From Acidobacteriota bacterium (GTDB lineage Bacteria; Acidobacteriota; Holophagae; Thermotomaculales; Thermotomaculaceae), in NCBI GenBank assembly GCA_015487755.1, contig WFPG01000205.1, positions 1 to 20,150 of the forward strand: a stretch of DNA of 20,150 nucleotides, written 5' to 3'. Positions 1 through 7,891 of this stretch are shown here, in pieces. The position numbers were made by a program, and so were the translations under genes. The notes below the pieces were generated by a model. It saw only the letters and a list, made by a program, of their open reading frames with translations, did not search any database and was not told the DNA's origin. How positions within the stretch are numbered: position 1 is the stretch's first letter; each line of letters begins with the position of its first letter.

Positions 1-998
1 CTTACAAATCTTTCATTTTGAAGAATAACATTCAAATACCTTATAATATCCTCAATAGAAAAATTTTTATCCCTTAAATCTTCAGGAAAGAATTCTTTAT
101 CTCCTCTAACAGTTGCATGCAACAGTGAATTAAAAAATTCCCCAAGCCTTAAAACAAACTTAACAAAATCGGTGTTTCTCTCTTCAAGAGTGTCAAGTAT
201 GTTAACTATTTCACCTCTGTCGTCATTGACAATCGCTTTGAAAATCCTGAAAAAAACAGTAGAATCAGGTACACCTAAAACAACCGAAACATCCTCTTCG
301 GTAATTTTCTCTCCGGAAAAAGAGATAATCTGGTCAAGCAAACTCTGTGCGTCCCTCATACTGCCTTCCGAAGCGTCAACAATAAGTTTTAAAGCGCTTT
401 CCTCAATGTTAATCCCTTCTTTATCGCATATATCCTTTAAATGCCTGACTATCTTTATCTGAGGTATCTTTTTAAACTCGAAAATCTGGCACCTTGACCT
501 TATTGTCGCGGGTATTTTATGAGGCTCTGTTGTGGCAAGTATAAAAACAACATAGGAAGGCGGTTCTTCAATAGTTTTTAACAAAGCATTAAACGCATGG
601 GTTGAAAGCATATGAACTTCGTCAATAATAAAAACCCTAAACCTATCCCTAATCGGGGGATATTGAACAATCTCCTTTAAATTCCTTATATCGTCAACCC
701 CTTTGTTTGAGGCTGCGTCTATTTCCATAACATCTATATCCCTGCCCTCTGCAATCTCTTTGCACGCATCACATTCAAGGCAAGGTTCAACCGTCGGCCC
801 GTTCTTACAATTCAAAGCCTTTGCGTAAATCCTTGCAGTAGAGGTTTTACCTGTTCCCCTTAAACCTGAAAATATAAGGGAATGGTGTATTCTGCCTTCG
901 GAAATAGAGTTTTTTAGTGTCTGGATTACCGCTTCCTGGCCTATAACCTGGTCAAATGTGGCAGGTCTCCATTTTCTTGCAAGAACACTATAAGTCAT
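1..998 (-). CDS. dnaX: DNA polymerase III subunit gamma/tau, N-terminal part (runs off left edge)
   Basis: This is the clamp-loader ATPase subunit of the replicative DNA polymerase. I translated the minus strand from the ATG at 996-998. It begins MTYSVLARKWRPATFDQVIG, the classic DnaX opening, and 332 codons lie inside the window before it runs off the left edge. The Walker A motif GLRGTGKTS is at residues 45-53. Four cysteines follow in the order expected of the DnaX zinc module (NCKNG, then CLECDAC), and then RDIDVMEI. The reverse complement around 560-640 has the Walker B/DExH region with THAFNALLKTIEEPP. A Shine-Dalgarno-like AAAAGGA (1004-1010) sits directly between the SRP RNA 3' end and the start codon. 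The gene is probably cotranscribed with tRNA-Ser and the SRP RNA. The tau-specific C-terminus and any programmed frameshift site lie outside the window, so gamma formation cannot be judged. Confidence 0.96.
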   Translation of the reverse strand, partial: MTYSVLARKWRPATFDQVIGQEAVIQTLKNSISEGRIHHSLIFSGLRGTGKTSTARIYAKALNCKNGPTVEPCLECDACKEIAEGRDIDVMEIDAASNKGVDDIRNLKEIVQYPPIRDRFRVFIIDEVHMLSTHAFNALLKTIEEPPSYVVFILATTEPHKIPATIRSRCQIFEFKKIPQIKIVRHLKDICDKEGINIEESALKLIVDASEGSMRDAQSLLDQIISFSGEKITEEDVSVVLGVPDSTVFFRIFKAIVNDDRGEIVNILDTLEERNTDFVKFVLRLGEFFNSLLHATVRGDKEFFPEDLRDKNFSIEDIIRYLNVILQNERFV

Positions 999-1010
999 AT
1001 CCGTCCTTTT

Positions 1011-1137
1011 AGAAATACTTTACGGGAATCTGGTTACCTGCGGCACACGGCAAATATCCTTAGTGCTGCTCCCGTCAGGGCCTGACACGGTTCGGATACC
1101 GCCGTTGCACAGGACCAGACCCCCGGAAAGTATTCCC
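1011..1137 (-). ncRNA. ffs: Small bacterial SRP RNA (4.5S type)
   Basis: This is the RNA scaffold of the signal recognition particle; it binds Ffh and speeds FtsY docking for membrane protein targeting. The minus strand holds the conserved domain IV core: GTCAGG, a short CCC/GGG stem and the AGCAGC side of the asymmetric loop (about 1064-1085). The ends pair almost end to end: the 11 bases at 1137-1127 pair with 1021-1011, followed after one mismatch by about 12 more pairs, giving one long hairpin of about 127 nt. There is no Alu domain, so it is the Gram-negative-like small form. The apical tetraloop reads UGAC (1077-1074) instead of the common GGAA. The gene lies 14 bp after tRNA-Ser and abuts the dnaX ribosome binding site, the same order as trnS-scr-dnaX in Bacillus. 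No separate promoter fits in the 14-bp gap. Confidence 0.9.
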
Positions 1138-1151
1138 TTAAAAAAAGAAAA

Positions 1152-1239
<88 letters not shown>

Positions 1240-1273
1240 GCAAATTTAGAAAGAACAAAACAATGCAGTAAAA

Positions 1274-1302
1274 AAGATAGCACAATTTAACCGATTAGTA
1301 AA
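1274..1302 (-). promoter_or_regulatory. Putative sigma-70-type promoter for tRNA-Ser/SRP RNA/dnaX
   Basis: On the minus strand a -35-like TTTACT (1302-1297) is separated by exactly 17 bp from a -10-like TATCTT (1279-1274). Each matches the consensus at 4 of 6 positions. Transcription would start near 1267, about 28 nt before the tRNA 5' end. A palindrome TTGAA-N2-TTCAA (1310-1321) lies just upstream of the -35. The call is inference from spacing and position. Confidence 0.45.
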
Positions 1303-1389
1303 CGGTAATTTGAATGTTCAACACCTTAAATTTTGAATATCAAGTTACTGGTTTATGTATAACTTCTAATAAATAGTTACACATAAAAT

Positions 1390-3222
1390 TTAATGCTTCA
1401 TAATTTTTTCTACAATGTCAAATCTGTTAAAAGGGGGCATTAGGTAGGCTCCGTCAACATATTTTTTTGCTTTTTCCAGTATTTCCCTTGCTATTCCTAT
1501 CCCTTTTTCAAAGTTTTTGCCTGAATTTTCAAGTGATTTCAAAATGTGTTCGGGAATATTTATTCCGGGAAATTCGTTGTTTAGAAACCTTGCGTGGGCA
1601 TAACTCTTTAAAGGTAGTAGCCCTACAAGTACGGGTATATTAAACCTTTCTTTTACCTTTGCCAATGTTTCAAGTACTTCTTCGGAATAGATAGGCTGGG
1701 TTTGAAGGAATTTTGCCCCTGCTTCCACTTTTTGTTCAAGTTTCTTCAACTCCTTGTCTAAATCATATGCAAGGGGGTTAAACGCAACACCGACAAACAT
1801 ATTAGTTCTGCCCTTTATCTTGTTCATTCCGAAATCAAAACCTTTGTTCATTCTTGAAACCATCTCAACTATGCCTACGGAGTTTATGTCAAATACCCCT
1901 GTTGCTTCGGGAAATTCCCCTACCGATGTGGGGTCTCCCGTTAATGCAAGTATTCCCCTTACCCCTAATGCATAGGCCCCTAATAAATCTGACTGCAAGC
2001 CTATTATGTTTCTGTCCCTACAGGTAATGTGAAGTATAGGCTCCAAACCAAGTACTGTTTTTATGTAAAACGCGTAAACCATTGCACTCATTCTTACCCT
2101 TGCAAGGGGGTTTTCAGCAATGTTAACTGCGTCAATACCCAATTCCTTTAAATGTTTTAATTTTTTTAACTGCTTTTCAGGGGACGGGCTTTTAGGCGGG
2201 TTTGCCTCAACGCTTATAACAAATTTTTTCCCCAATTTTTGAAAAACTTCAGGCAATTCGTCGTCAAATAATGCGTCTTCCTGCTCTTCCTCTTTTATCA
2301 ATGTTGTTTCAAGAAAGGTTACTGTTGATTTTTTTCTTTCAATTTCAAGTTGTTTTGCCGCTTCAACAAGTTTGTTTATGTGGGAAGGAGTTGTTCCGCA
2401 GCATCCCCCAACAAGGTTTACCCCGTTTTCAAGAAAAAGTATGCCGTATTCTTTAAAGTATTCTTCGGAAACCGGATATACAACCCTGTCCCCTACCGTA
2501 ACCGGATAGCCTGCATTAGGCATTGCACTTAAAAGGGTGTTTTTAAACCTCTCAAAGTACGGCCTGTAATGGTTAAAGAGTTCGGCAGGCCCTAAAGTGC
2601 AGTTAATCCCTACAACATTAGCCCCTGCTTTTAACAAGGTTGTAAAACAGGTGTCGGGGCTGTCTCCAAATTTTGTCAAGCCGTCTTCAAGCAAGGTAAT
2701 TTCCGCCACCACAGGTATTGAAGAATCTATTTTTCTAATCCCCTTTACTGCGTTTTCTATTTCAATAAGTGACGAAAAGGTTTCAAGTATAATTAAATCA
2801 ACCCCTTCTTCAATCAAAACCTTAGCCTGTAAGGAAAAGATATCTCTGTAATCTTCTTCAATTAAATTTCCGTACGGTTTTAAAAGTGCATTAGTAGGCC
2901 CAATTGAGCCTGCGATGTAAACATCTTTCCCTTTTGCCGCCTTTTTCGCGTTCTGAACAGCAAGTTTGTTTAACAGTTCAAACTTGTCTTCAAGTTCAAA
3001 AAGAGACAGTTTTAAAACATTCCCGTCAAAGGTGTTAGTTTCAATAACTTCAGCCCCCGCTTCAATGTATTCTTTATGAATTTGAACCACAAGTTCGGGG
3101 TTTTTCAGGTTTTCTTCAGTTCTACAGATATTTGCAGGCCTGCCCTTCTGGTTTAAATATGTCCCGAAAGCACCGTCTGCTATTAAAAATTTTTCTTTTA
3201 AAGAGGTTAAAAAGTCTTTCAT
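1390..3222 (-). CDS. Bifunctional homocysteine S-methyltransferase / 5,10-methylenetetrahydrofolate reductase
   Basis: This 610-residue fusion resembles YitJ-type proteins. The N-terminal domain (about 1-290) is a zinc-dependent homocysteine methyltransferase barrel of the MetH/BHMT type. Its zinc ligands are visible as Cys208 in GINCTLGP and Cys274-Cys275 in GGCCGTTPS. A linker of about 40 residues rich in Glu leads to a MetF-type flavoprotein domain (about 332-605), with SVEANPP near residue 338 (equivalent to the catalytic-Glu strand of MetF) and LTGDPTSVGEFP in the FAD/folate site. MetF makes 5-methyl-tetrahydrofolate and the first domain moves methyl groups to homocysteine. There is no B12-binding or SAM-activation domain, so it is not a full MetH. 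The start ATG overlaps the greA stop by 4 bp (ATGA), implying translational coupling. It is the last gene of the long minus-strand cluster. I see no S-box or other riboswitch in its 5' side, which lies inside greA. Confidence 0.93.
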   Translation of the reverse strand: MKDFLTSLKEKFLIADGAFGTYLNQKGRPANICRTEENLKNPELVVQIHKEYIEAGAEVIETNTFDGNVLKLSLFELEDKFELLNKLAVQNAKKAAKGKDVYIAGSIGPTNALLKPYGNLIEEDYRDIFSLQAKVLIEEGVDLIILETFSSLIEIENAVKGIRKIDSSIPVVAEITLLEDGLTKFGDSPDTCFTTLLKAGANVVGINCTLGPAELFNHYRPYFERFKNTLLSAMPNAGYPVTVGDRVVYPVSEEYFKEYGILFLENGVNLVGGCCGTTPSHINKLVEAAKQLEIERKKSTVTFLETTLIKEEEQEDALFDDELPEVFQKLGKKFVISVEANPPKSPSPEKQLKKLKHLKELGIDAVNIAENPLARVRMSAMVYAFYIKTVLGLEPILHITCRDRNIIGLQSDLLGAYALGVRGILALTGDPTSVGEFPEATGVFDINSVGIVEMVSRMNKGFDFGMNKIKGRTNMFVGVAFNPLAYDLDKELKKLEQKVEAGAKFLQTQPIYSEEVLETLAKVKERFNIPVLVGLLPLKSYAHARFLNNEFPGINIPEHILKSLENSGKNFEKGIGIAREILEKAKKYVDGAYLMPPFNRFDIVEKIMKH

Positions 3223-3689
3223 TGTTTGTCGTGAAGGGTTTGAATCTCCACTATTTCAAAGTTTCTTTCCCCTGACGGAACCCTTACCGTAACCTCGTCG
3301 CCCTCTCTTTTGCCGACAAGGGCTTTGCCTATAGGGGAAGTTATAGAAAGTTTGTCGCTTCCCTCTTCCGTTTCTTCAGGCATAACAAGGGTGTAGGTAA
3401 TCTCTTCGTCTTTGTCAAGGTCATAAAGGACAACGGTTGTTCCGTAACTAATTCTGTCTTTAGGAAGCCTTGAAACATCTATCTGGGCTATTTCAGCCCT
3501 TCTCTTTTTTAAGTTCATCAGTTTGGTTTGCAACAGCCTCTGCTTTTCCAAAGCGGCTTCATACTCTGCATTTTCGGATAAATCCCCCTGCGCAGCCGCC
3601 TTTGCGATTTCTTTCGGAAGAGTTACCGTTAATTCGTACTCTAATTCCTTAATCTCCTTGGTGAGTTTGTCAAGAATTTCTTTTGTCAT
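3219..3689 (-). CDS. greA: Transcription elongation factor GreA
   Basis: GreA binds the secondary channel of RNA polymerase and stimulates cleavage of backtracked transcripts. The 156-residue length matches the family. The N-terminal coiled coil (about 1-75) carries the signature GDLSENAEYEAA at 35-46, with the acidic tip residues Asp36 and Glu39 that help coordinate the catalytic magnesium. The C-terminal globular domain has SITSPIGKALVGKREGDEV (about 119-137), typical of GreA. The start ATG at 3687-3689 is preceded by GGGAAGG and lies inside the 3' end of lpxK (20-bp overlap). The stop overlaps the next gene by 4 bp. Placement between a lipid A gene and a methionine gene looks like operon packing rather than a functional link. 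Confidence 0.96.
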   Translation of the reverse strand: MTKEILDKLTKEIKELEYELTVTLPKEIAKAAAQGDLSENAEYEAALEKQRLLQTKLMNLKKRRAEIAQIDVSRLPKDRISYGTTVVLYDLDKDEEITYTLVMPEETEEGSDKLSITSPIGKALVGKREGDEVTVRVPSGERNFEIVEIQTLHDKQ

Positions 3690-4734
3690 TTAACCTTCCC
3701 TCCAGATATTTTAAAAAGTCTTTCTCTCTGCTTAAAAGCATATTTGAAATACATATTGTCAACTTTTCCCCGAAAATTTCAAGTACTTTTTCTTCTCTCA
3801 ATTTTACCCAATCCTTTTCGGTAGCAACAATATAATCAACTTTAAGTTCATTTGCAACCGCATTTAACTTTTCAAGTTTCTCCCTTGAAGGGACAATATG
3901 GTCTTTGAATGAAAATGATTTTATCACATTTAACCCGGCAGTGATAAGGTCTGCCTTAAAAGAAAGGGGATTTCCTATTGCGGAAAAACTTACAACCCTC
4001 TTTTCCTGCATATCTTCCAATGCTATTATCCTGTCTTTTGCAGGCTGGTAAAAGTGGCTGATTTCAAGGTCTGCTTCAAATAAAACTGCTTTTTTGTTTA
4101 TCTCTTCAATGGACTTTCTCAAAAGTGTTATGTTTTTGGCGTATTTAGCCCTTGTCAACACTATAATGTCGGCTCTCTTCAACTCTGAAACAGGCTCTCT
4201 TAAAATGCCGTAAGGTATTATTTTCCCGTTTCCAAAAGGGTTTGAGCAATCAACAAGGCAAATATCAATATCCCTTGAAAGTTTTCTGTGCTGATAACCG
4301 TCATCAAGTATATAAACCTCGCAGTTGCATTCTTCCCCGTGTTTCAGTGCACTTTCATACCTGTTTTTCCCCACAATAACACAAGCCTTATCTTTTAGCC
4401 TTTGCTTTATCAAAACAGGCTCGTCCCCGCACTTTACAAATGAGCAATTTTCCTCAACTATCCTTATTTCCCCCTCTTTATCCCTCTTGTAGCCTCTTGA
4501 AAGAATGCAGGGCTTTAAACCGAATTCGTTTATTATTAACTCGGAAAGCATAATTGTAAAAGGCGTTTTCCCCGTTCCTCCCGCAGTAATATTCCCGACA
4601 GATATTACAGGCTTGTTTAACTTTTTTGTTTTAAAATACCCCGCAGAATAGAGAAAATTCCTTAAATTTATGAGAAACAAATAAATGAGATAAAACGGAA
4701 AAATAAGTATTTTCAGTAAAACGCTGTTCAACAT
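3670..4734 (-). CDS. lpxK: Tetraacyldisaccharide 4'-kinase (lipid A biosynthesis)
   Basis: LpxK phosphorylates the 4' position of the tetraacyldisaccharide-1-phosphate precursor to give lipid IVA, at the inner face of the cytoplasmic membrane. The 354-residue protein has a hydrophobic N-terminal helix (about 6-24) that would anchor it to the membrane. The unusual LpxK P-loop VGNITAGGTGKTP is at about 46-58, RGYKR at 80-84, and the conserved DDGYQH at 144-149. The start ATG (4734-4732) overlaps the waaA stop by 7 bp and the 3' end overlaps greA by 20 bp. The pairing with waaA, the next enzyme in the pathway, supports a lipid A/Kdo module. Presence of this gene shows a diderm cell with LPS-type lipid. 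Confidence 0.95.
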   Translation of the reverse strand: MLNSVLLKILIFPFYLIYLFLINLRNFLYSAGYFKTKKLNKPVISVGNITAGGTGKTPFTIMLSELIINEFGLKPCILSRGYKRDKEGEIRIVEENCSFVKCGDEPVLIKQRLKDKACVIVGKNRYESALKHGEECNCEVYILDDGYQHRKLSRDIDICLVDCSNPFGNGKIIPYGILREPVSELKRADIIVLTRAKYAKNITLLRKSIEEINKKAVLFEADLEISHFYQPAKDRIIALEDMQEKRVVSFSAIGNPLSFKADLITAGLNVIKSFSFKDHIVPSREKLEKLNAVANELKVDYIVATEKDWVKLREEKVLEIFGEKLTICISNMLLSREKDFLKYLEGRLNDKRNS

Positions 4735-5930
4735 TTTATTTCCCCTAATACACAGTCAAGGCTTTGTGAATTTTTTGCAAGAATTTCACTTGCTTTAACA
4801 GCCCTGTCATTAAAATATTGCTTATTTTCAAAGAAATTTTCAATAAAAAATCTCAACTCATTGCCGCCTTCAACAATTGTAAAGTAATCTGAAAGGCTTT
4901 CTTTTAAATCCTCAAAGTTTGATAGGAATTTTCCCGTTACCACAGGCTTGCCTAAAAAAAGAGGCTCAACAAAGTTTTGCCCGCCGAAATCAACAAGGCT
5001 TCCGCCGACATAGCATAAATCCGCAATAGCATAAAAACTTACAAGTTTTCCTGTTTCGTTGACTATTAAAACATCTTTGCTATCAAGTTTAAATTTGCCT
5101 TTGCCATTGCTTAAAACAGGGCTAAAGCCATGTTTTTTCACCTCTTTTACTATTTCTTCAACCCTTTCAATATGCCTTGGGACAAAGATTGCTGCAAACT
5201 TTTTTCCTATCAAACCTTTTAAATATTCAAGGATCAACCCCTCTTCGTAATCCCTTGTTGAACCGAAAACCACAATGGGCAGATTCGTTTCAACAACTAT
5301 TTTATGCTTTACTTCAGGCTTGTTTACAAGTTTTAAATTGCCGCAAACTTTTAACTTTTCCCTTCCGCAACCTATTTGAACAAACCTTTCAAAATCCTTC
5401 TGACTTCTAACAATAACCTTTTCAAAGTTATCAAACAACTTTTTCAGAAAGAAGGAAACACTTTTGTAATTGGGGAATGATTTATCCGATATCCTTCCGT
5501 TAATAAGGAAGAGTTTTAAGCCATACTTTTTTGCGTAAAAGATAGTATTCGGCCACAGTTCGGTTTCAACAAAGATAAAAGAGGTTGCTTTAACATTTTT
5601 GAAAAATTCTTTTAACGAAAATGGAAAATCAAAGGGAAGGTATGAGATAGCAACATCTTTCTCTTTTCCGAAATTGTCTTTGCCCTTTTTAAACCCTGTA
5701 TCTGTTGCGCAGGTTAACAGAATTTTTTTACCCTCTTTCAACAAAGCCTTTACCAGCGGGACAATTAAAACCTGCTCACCCACACTTGCCCCGTGAATTA
5801 TGCAGTCAAACTCACCCTTAATGTTCGGATATTTTCTTAACTTTATGTAACCTTTACCGAACCTTTTTTTAAGTTTCAAATATATTAAAGGATAGGCAAT
5901 GTAAAGCAAAAGGGTGTAAATTATTCTCAT
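4728..5930 (-). CDS. waaA: 3-deoxy-D-manno-octulosonic acid (Kdo) transferase
   Basis: WaaA (KdtA) adds Kdo residues from CMP-Kdo to lipid IVA on the cytoplasmic face of the inner membrane. The 400-residue protein has an N-terminal membrane helix (about 3-19), the motif HGASVGEQ (46-53) whose Glu52 corresponds to the catalytic base of the family, and FVETELWPNTI (120-130). The C-terminal half carries the GT-B donor-site pattern YVGGSLVDFGGQNFVEP. Whether it adds one, two or more Kdo units cannot be told from sequence. The ATG at 5930 lies 2 bp after the mqnE stop, and the end overlaps lpxK by 7 bp. Confidence 0.94.
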   Translation of the reverse strand: MRIIYTLLLYIAYPLIYLKLKKRFGKGYIKLRKYPNIKGEFDCIIHGASVGEQVLIVPLVKALLKEGKKILLTCATDTGFKKGKDNFGKEKDVAISYLPFDFPFSLKEFFKNVKATSFIFVETELWPNTIFYAKKYGLKLFLINGRISDKSFPNYKSVSFFLKKLFDNFEKVIVRSQKDFERFVQIGCGREKLKVCGNLKLVNKPEVKHKIVVETNLPIVVFGSTRDYEEGLILEYLKGLIGKKFAAIFVPRHIERVEEIVKEVKKHGFSPVLSNGKGKFKLDSKDVLIVNETGKLVSFYAIADLCYVGGSLVDFGGQNFVEPLFLGKPVVTGKFLSNFEDLKESLSDYFTIVEGGNELRFFIENFFENKQYFNDRAVKASEILAKNSQSLDCVLGEIKC

Positions 5931-5932
5931 CT

Positions 5933-7033
5933 TCAGTATTCCCTGATTGTATTGTAAAGTGTATCCCTCTCAACAGGCTTTCTCTTTGCGGTTTTTATTA
6001 GATTAACAATTTCGGGGATTGTTGCCTTTCTGTCTGTTTTATATCCTGCCATAAATGTAATTGTTTCCTCTACAACAGTGCCGTCTAAATCGTTTGCCCC
6101 GAACCACAACGCTGTCTGGGCAAGTTTTTTTCCAAGCATTACCCAGTAAGCCTTTATGTGTTTAAAGTTGTCAAGGTAAATCCTTGAAACTGCAATCACC
6201 TTTAAGTCGTCCATTCCTGTTGAGCCTTTTATATTTAGTTTTTTCTCAAGTTCTGTATTTTCCGGGTGGTATGAAAGGGGAATAAAGGCGTTAAACCCGC
6301 CTGTTTTGTCCTGCAACTTCCTTAACCTATCAAGGTGGTCAACCCTCTCCTCAATTGTCTCAATATGGCCGTAAAGCATTGTTGCATTGGATTTTAAACC
6401 TTTCTGGTGTATCTTTTCGGCAATTTCAAGCCACCTTTCCCCTGAAATCTTATTCCTGCACAATAGCCTTCTAACCCTCTGACTGAAAATTTCAGCCCCC
6501 CCTCCCGGGACAGAGCCTAACCCGGCTTCTTTTAATTTATCTATCACTTCCTCAAGAGAAAGCCCCGAAATCCTTGAAAAGTGGTCAAACTCAACACAGG
6601 TAAAAGCCTTTATGTGCAATTTGGGGAAATTGTCTTTAATACCCTTTATAATCGCCAGGTAATCATCAAACTTCCACTTCGGGTGAAGCCCGCCTACAAT
6701 GTGAACCTCGGTACAGCCCTTCTCAACCTCAGGCTTTAAAGTTTCAATAATCTGGTCAACAGTCATCTCATAAGCACCGGGCTCGTCTAAAGAGTTTCTG
6801 TAAAAAGCACAAAACTGACATTTGTTTATACAAAGGTTTGTGGGGTTAATGTGTCTGTTTATGTTAAAGTAAACAATATTCCCGTTTTTCTTTCTGTTTA
6901 CAAAGTCGGCAATATAGCCTAAACCTATCAAATCCTCGGTTTGAAAGAGTTTAATTCCCTCTTCAAAGGTAATTCTTTCGCCCCTTTTAACTTTATCAAA
7001 CACCTTCTCAAGAAAACTGTCGCTAAACCTCAT
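5933..7033 (-). CDS. mqnE: Aminofutalosine synthase (radical SAM, menaquinone pathway)
   Basis: MqnE joins 3-[(1-carboxyvinyl)oxy]benzoate to an adenosyl radical and makes aminofutalosine, an early step of the futalosine route to menaquinone. The 366-residue protein has the radical SAM cluster motif CX3CX2C at Cys68, Cys72 and Cys75, preceded by NRHINPTNLC. Other family landmarks are VHIVGGLHP (about 109-117), VPGGGAEIF and NAFIPLSYHPENTEL. The GGGAEIF and VGGLHP patterns and the length favour MqnE over the related MqnC. The start ATG at 7033 has AAGGA 8 bp upstream. It lies 9 bp after a ubiA-family gene, so the prenyltransferase, UbiX and MqnE form a partial menaquinone cluster. The other mqn genes are not in the window. 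Confidence 0.92.
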   Translation of the reverse strand: MRFSDSFLEKVFDKVKRGERITFEEGIKLFQTEDLIGLGYIADFVNRKKNGNIVYFNINRHINPTNLCINKCQFCAFYRNSLDEPGAYEMTVDQIIETLKPEVEKGCTEVHIVGGLHPKWKFDDYLAIIKGIKDNFPKLHIKAFTCVEFDHFSRISGLSLEEVIDKLKEAGLGSVPGGGAEIFSQRVRRLLCRNKISGERWLEIAEKIHQKGLKSNATMLYGHIETIEERVDHLDRLRKLQDKTGGFNAFIPLSYHPENTELEKKLNIKGSTGMDDLKVIAVSRIYLDNFKHIKAYWVMLGKKLAQTALWFGANDLDGTVVEETITFMAGYKTDRKATIPEIVNLIKTAKRKPVERDTLYNTIREY

Positions 7034-7042
7034 AATCAGTCC

Positions 7043-7891
7043 TTATAAATAGAAATTTAAAAAAGAAAAAATCAAAATAATTATGCTGAAAAAACCATTT
7101 ACGGTAAAAAACGCCATATCTATCTTTGATAAGTCGTCTTCCTTTACAAGTGTATGCTCGTAAAACAAAAGTGCCGAAGCAATAAATAAGCCTATCCAGT
7201 ACCAGAGCCCGCTTTTTGTAAGATAGCCGAAGTACGCAAGCAATAAAACAACCACAAAATGAAAAAGCCTTGAAACAAAAAGGGACTTTTTAACCCCGAT
7301 CTTTGAAGGAAGGGAGTATAAGCCCTGGCTTCTGTCAAACTCAATATCCTGCAATGAGTACAGAATGTCAAAGCCCGCAACCCACAACATTACCGCAAGG
7401 GATAAAAGCAAAACCTCTTTGTCAAAAGTTCCAGTAACGGCAATCCATCCGCCTGCCGGGGCTATTCCGTCAGCAAGCCCTAAAACAAGGTGGGAAAAAG
7501 AGGTAAACCTTTTTGTGTACGAATAGAAAAGCACCACAAAGAGTGCTATAGGGGAAAGTTTAAATGCAAGGGGGTTTAAAAAGTATGTTGTTGCTATAAA
7601 AAGGATTGAATTGAAAATTACAAAGACAAGGACAAAAAACCTTGAAAGCCTGCCTGCGGGAATTGACCTGTCTTTTGTTCTCGGGTTTTTTGCGTCAATA
7701 TCGGCGTCAAGGTACCTGTTAAAAGCCATTGCCGCATTCCTAGCAAACAATGTACATAAAATAACCAGCAAAAATGTCTTTATATTAGGAATGCCCTTTG
7801 CGGCAAAAACCATTCCGAGCAAAGCAAACGGAAGCGCAAAAATTGTATGCTCAATCTTTATCATTCTCAAAACTTCCAAAATCCTATTCAT
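7043..7891 (-). CDS. mqnP: UbiA-family prenyltransferase, probably the menaquinone enzyme MqnP
   Basis: This integral membrane enzyme attaches a polyprenyl chain to an aromatic acid. With mqnE next door the substrate is probably the naphthoate of the futalosine pathway (inference) rather than 4-hydroxybenzoate. The 282-residue protein is very hydrophobic with about eight or nine membrane helices. The first Asp-rich motif is NRYLDADID at 58-66 and the second is QDIEFDRSQG at 181-190; these bind magnesium and prenyl diphosphate in the family. I chose the ATG at 7889-7891, which has GGAGG 4 bp upstream; a TTG one codon earlier is too close to that site. The start overlaps the end of ubiX by 8 bp. 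Confidence 0.88.
   Translation of the reverse strand: MNRILEVLRMIKIEHTIFALPFALLGMVFAAKGIPNIKTFLLVILCTLFARNAAMAFNRYLDADIDAKNPRTKDRSIPAGRLSRFFVLVFVIFNSILFIATTYFLNPLAFKLSPIALFVVLFYSYTKRFTSFSHLVLGLADGIAPAGGWIAVTGTFDKEVLLLSLAVMLWVAGFDILYSLQDIEFDRSQGLYSLPSKIGVKKSLFVSRLFHFVVVLLLAYFGYLTKSGLWYWIGLFIASALLFYEHTLVKEDDLSKIDMAFFTVNGFFSIIILIFSFLNFYL

Noticed and set aside
172-462. Plus-strand open frame opposite dnaX
   Set aside because: Shadow of the dnaX coding frame; low-complexity Ser/Ile/Leu composition without motifs.
1290-1389. Terminator after the metH/metF gene
   Set aside because: Only weak 4-5 bp inverted repeats without a following T run are present; I could not support an intrinsic terminator.
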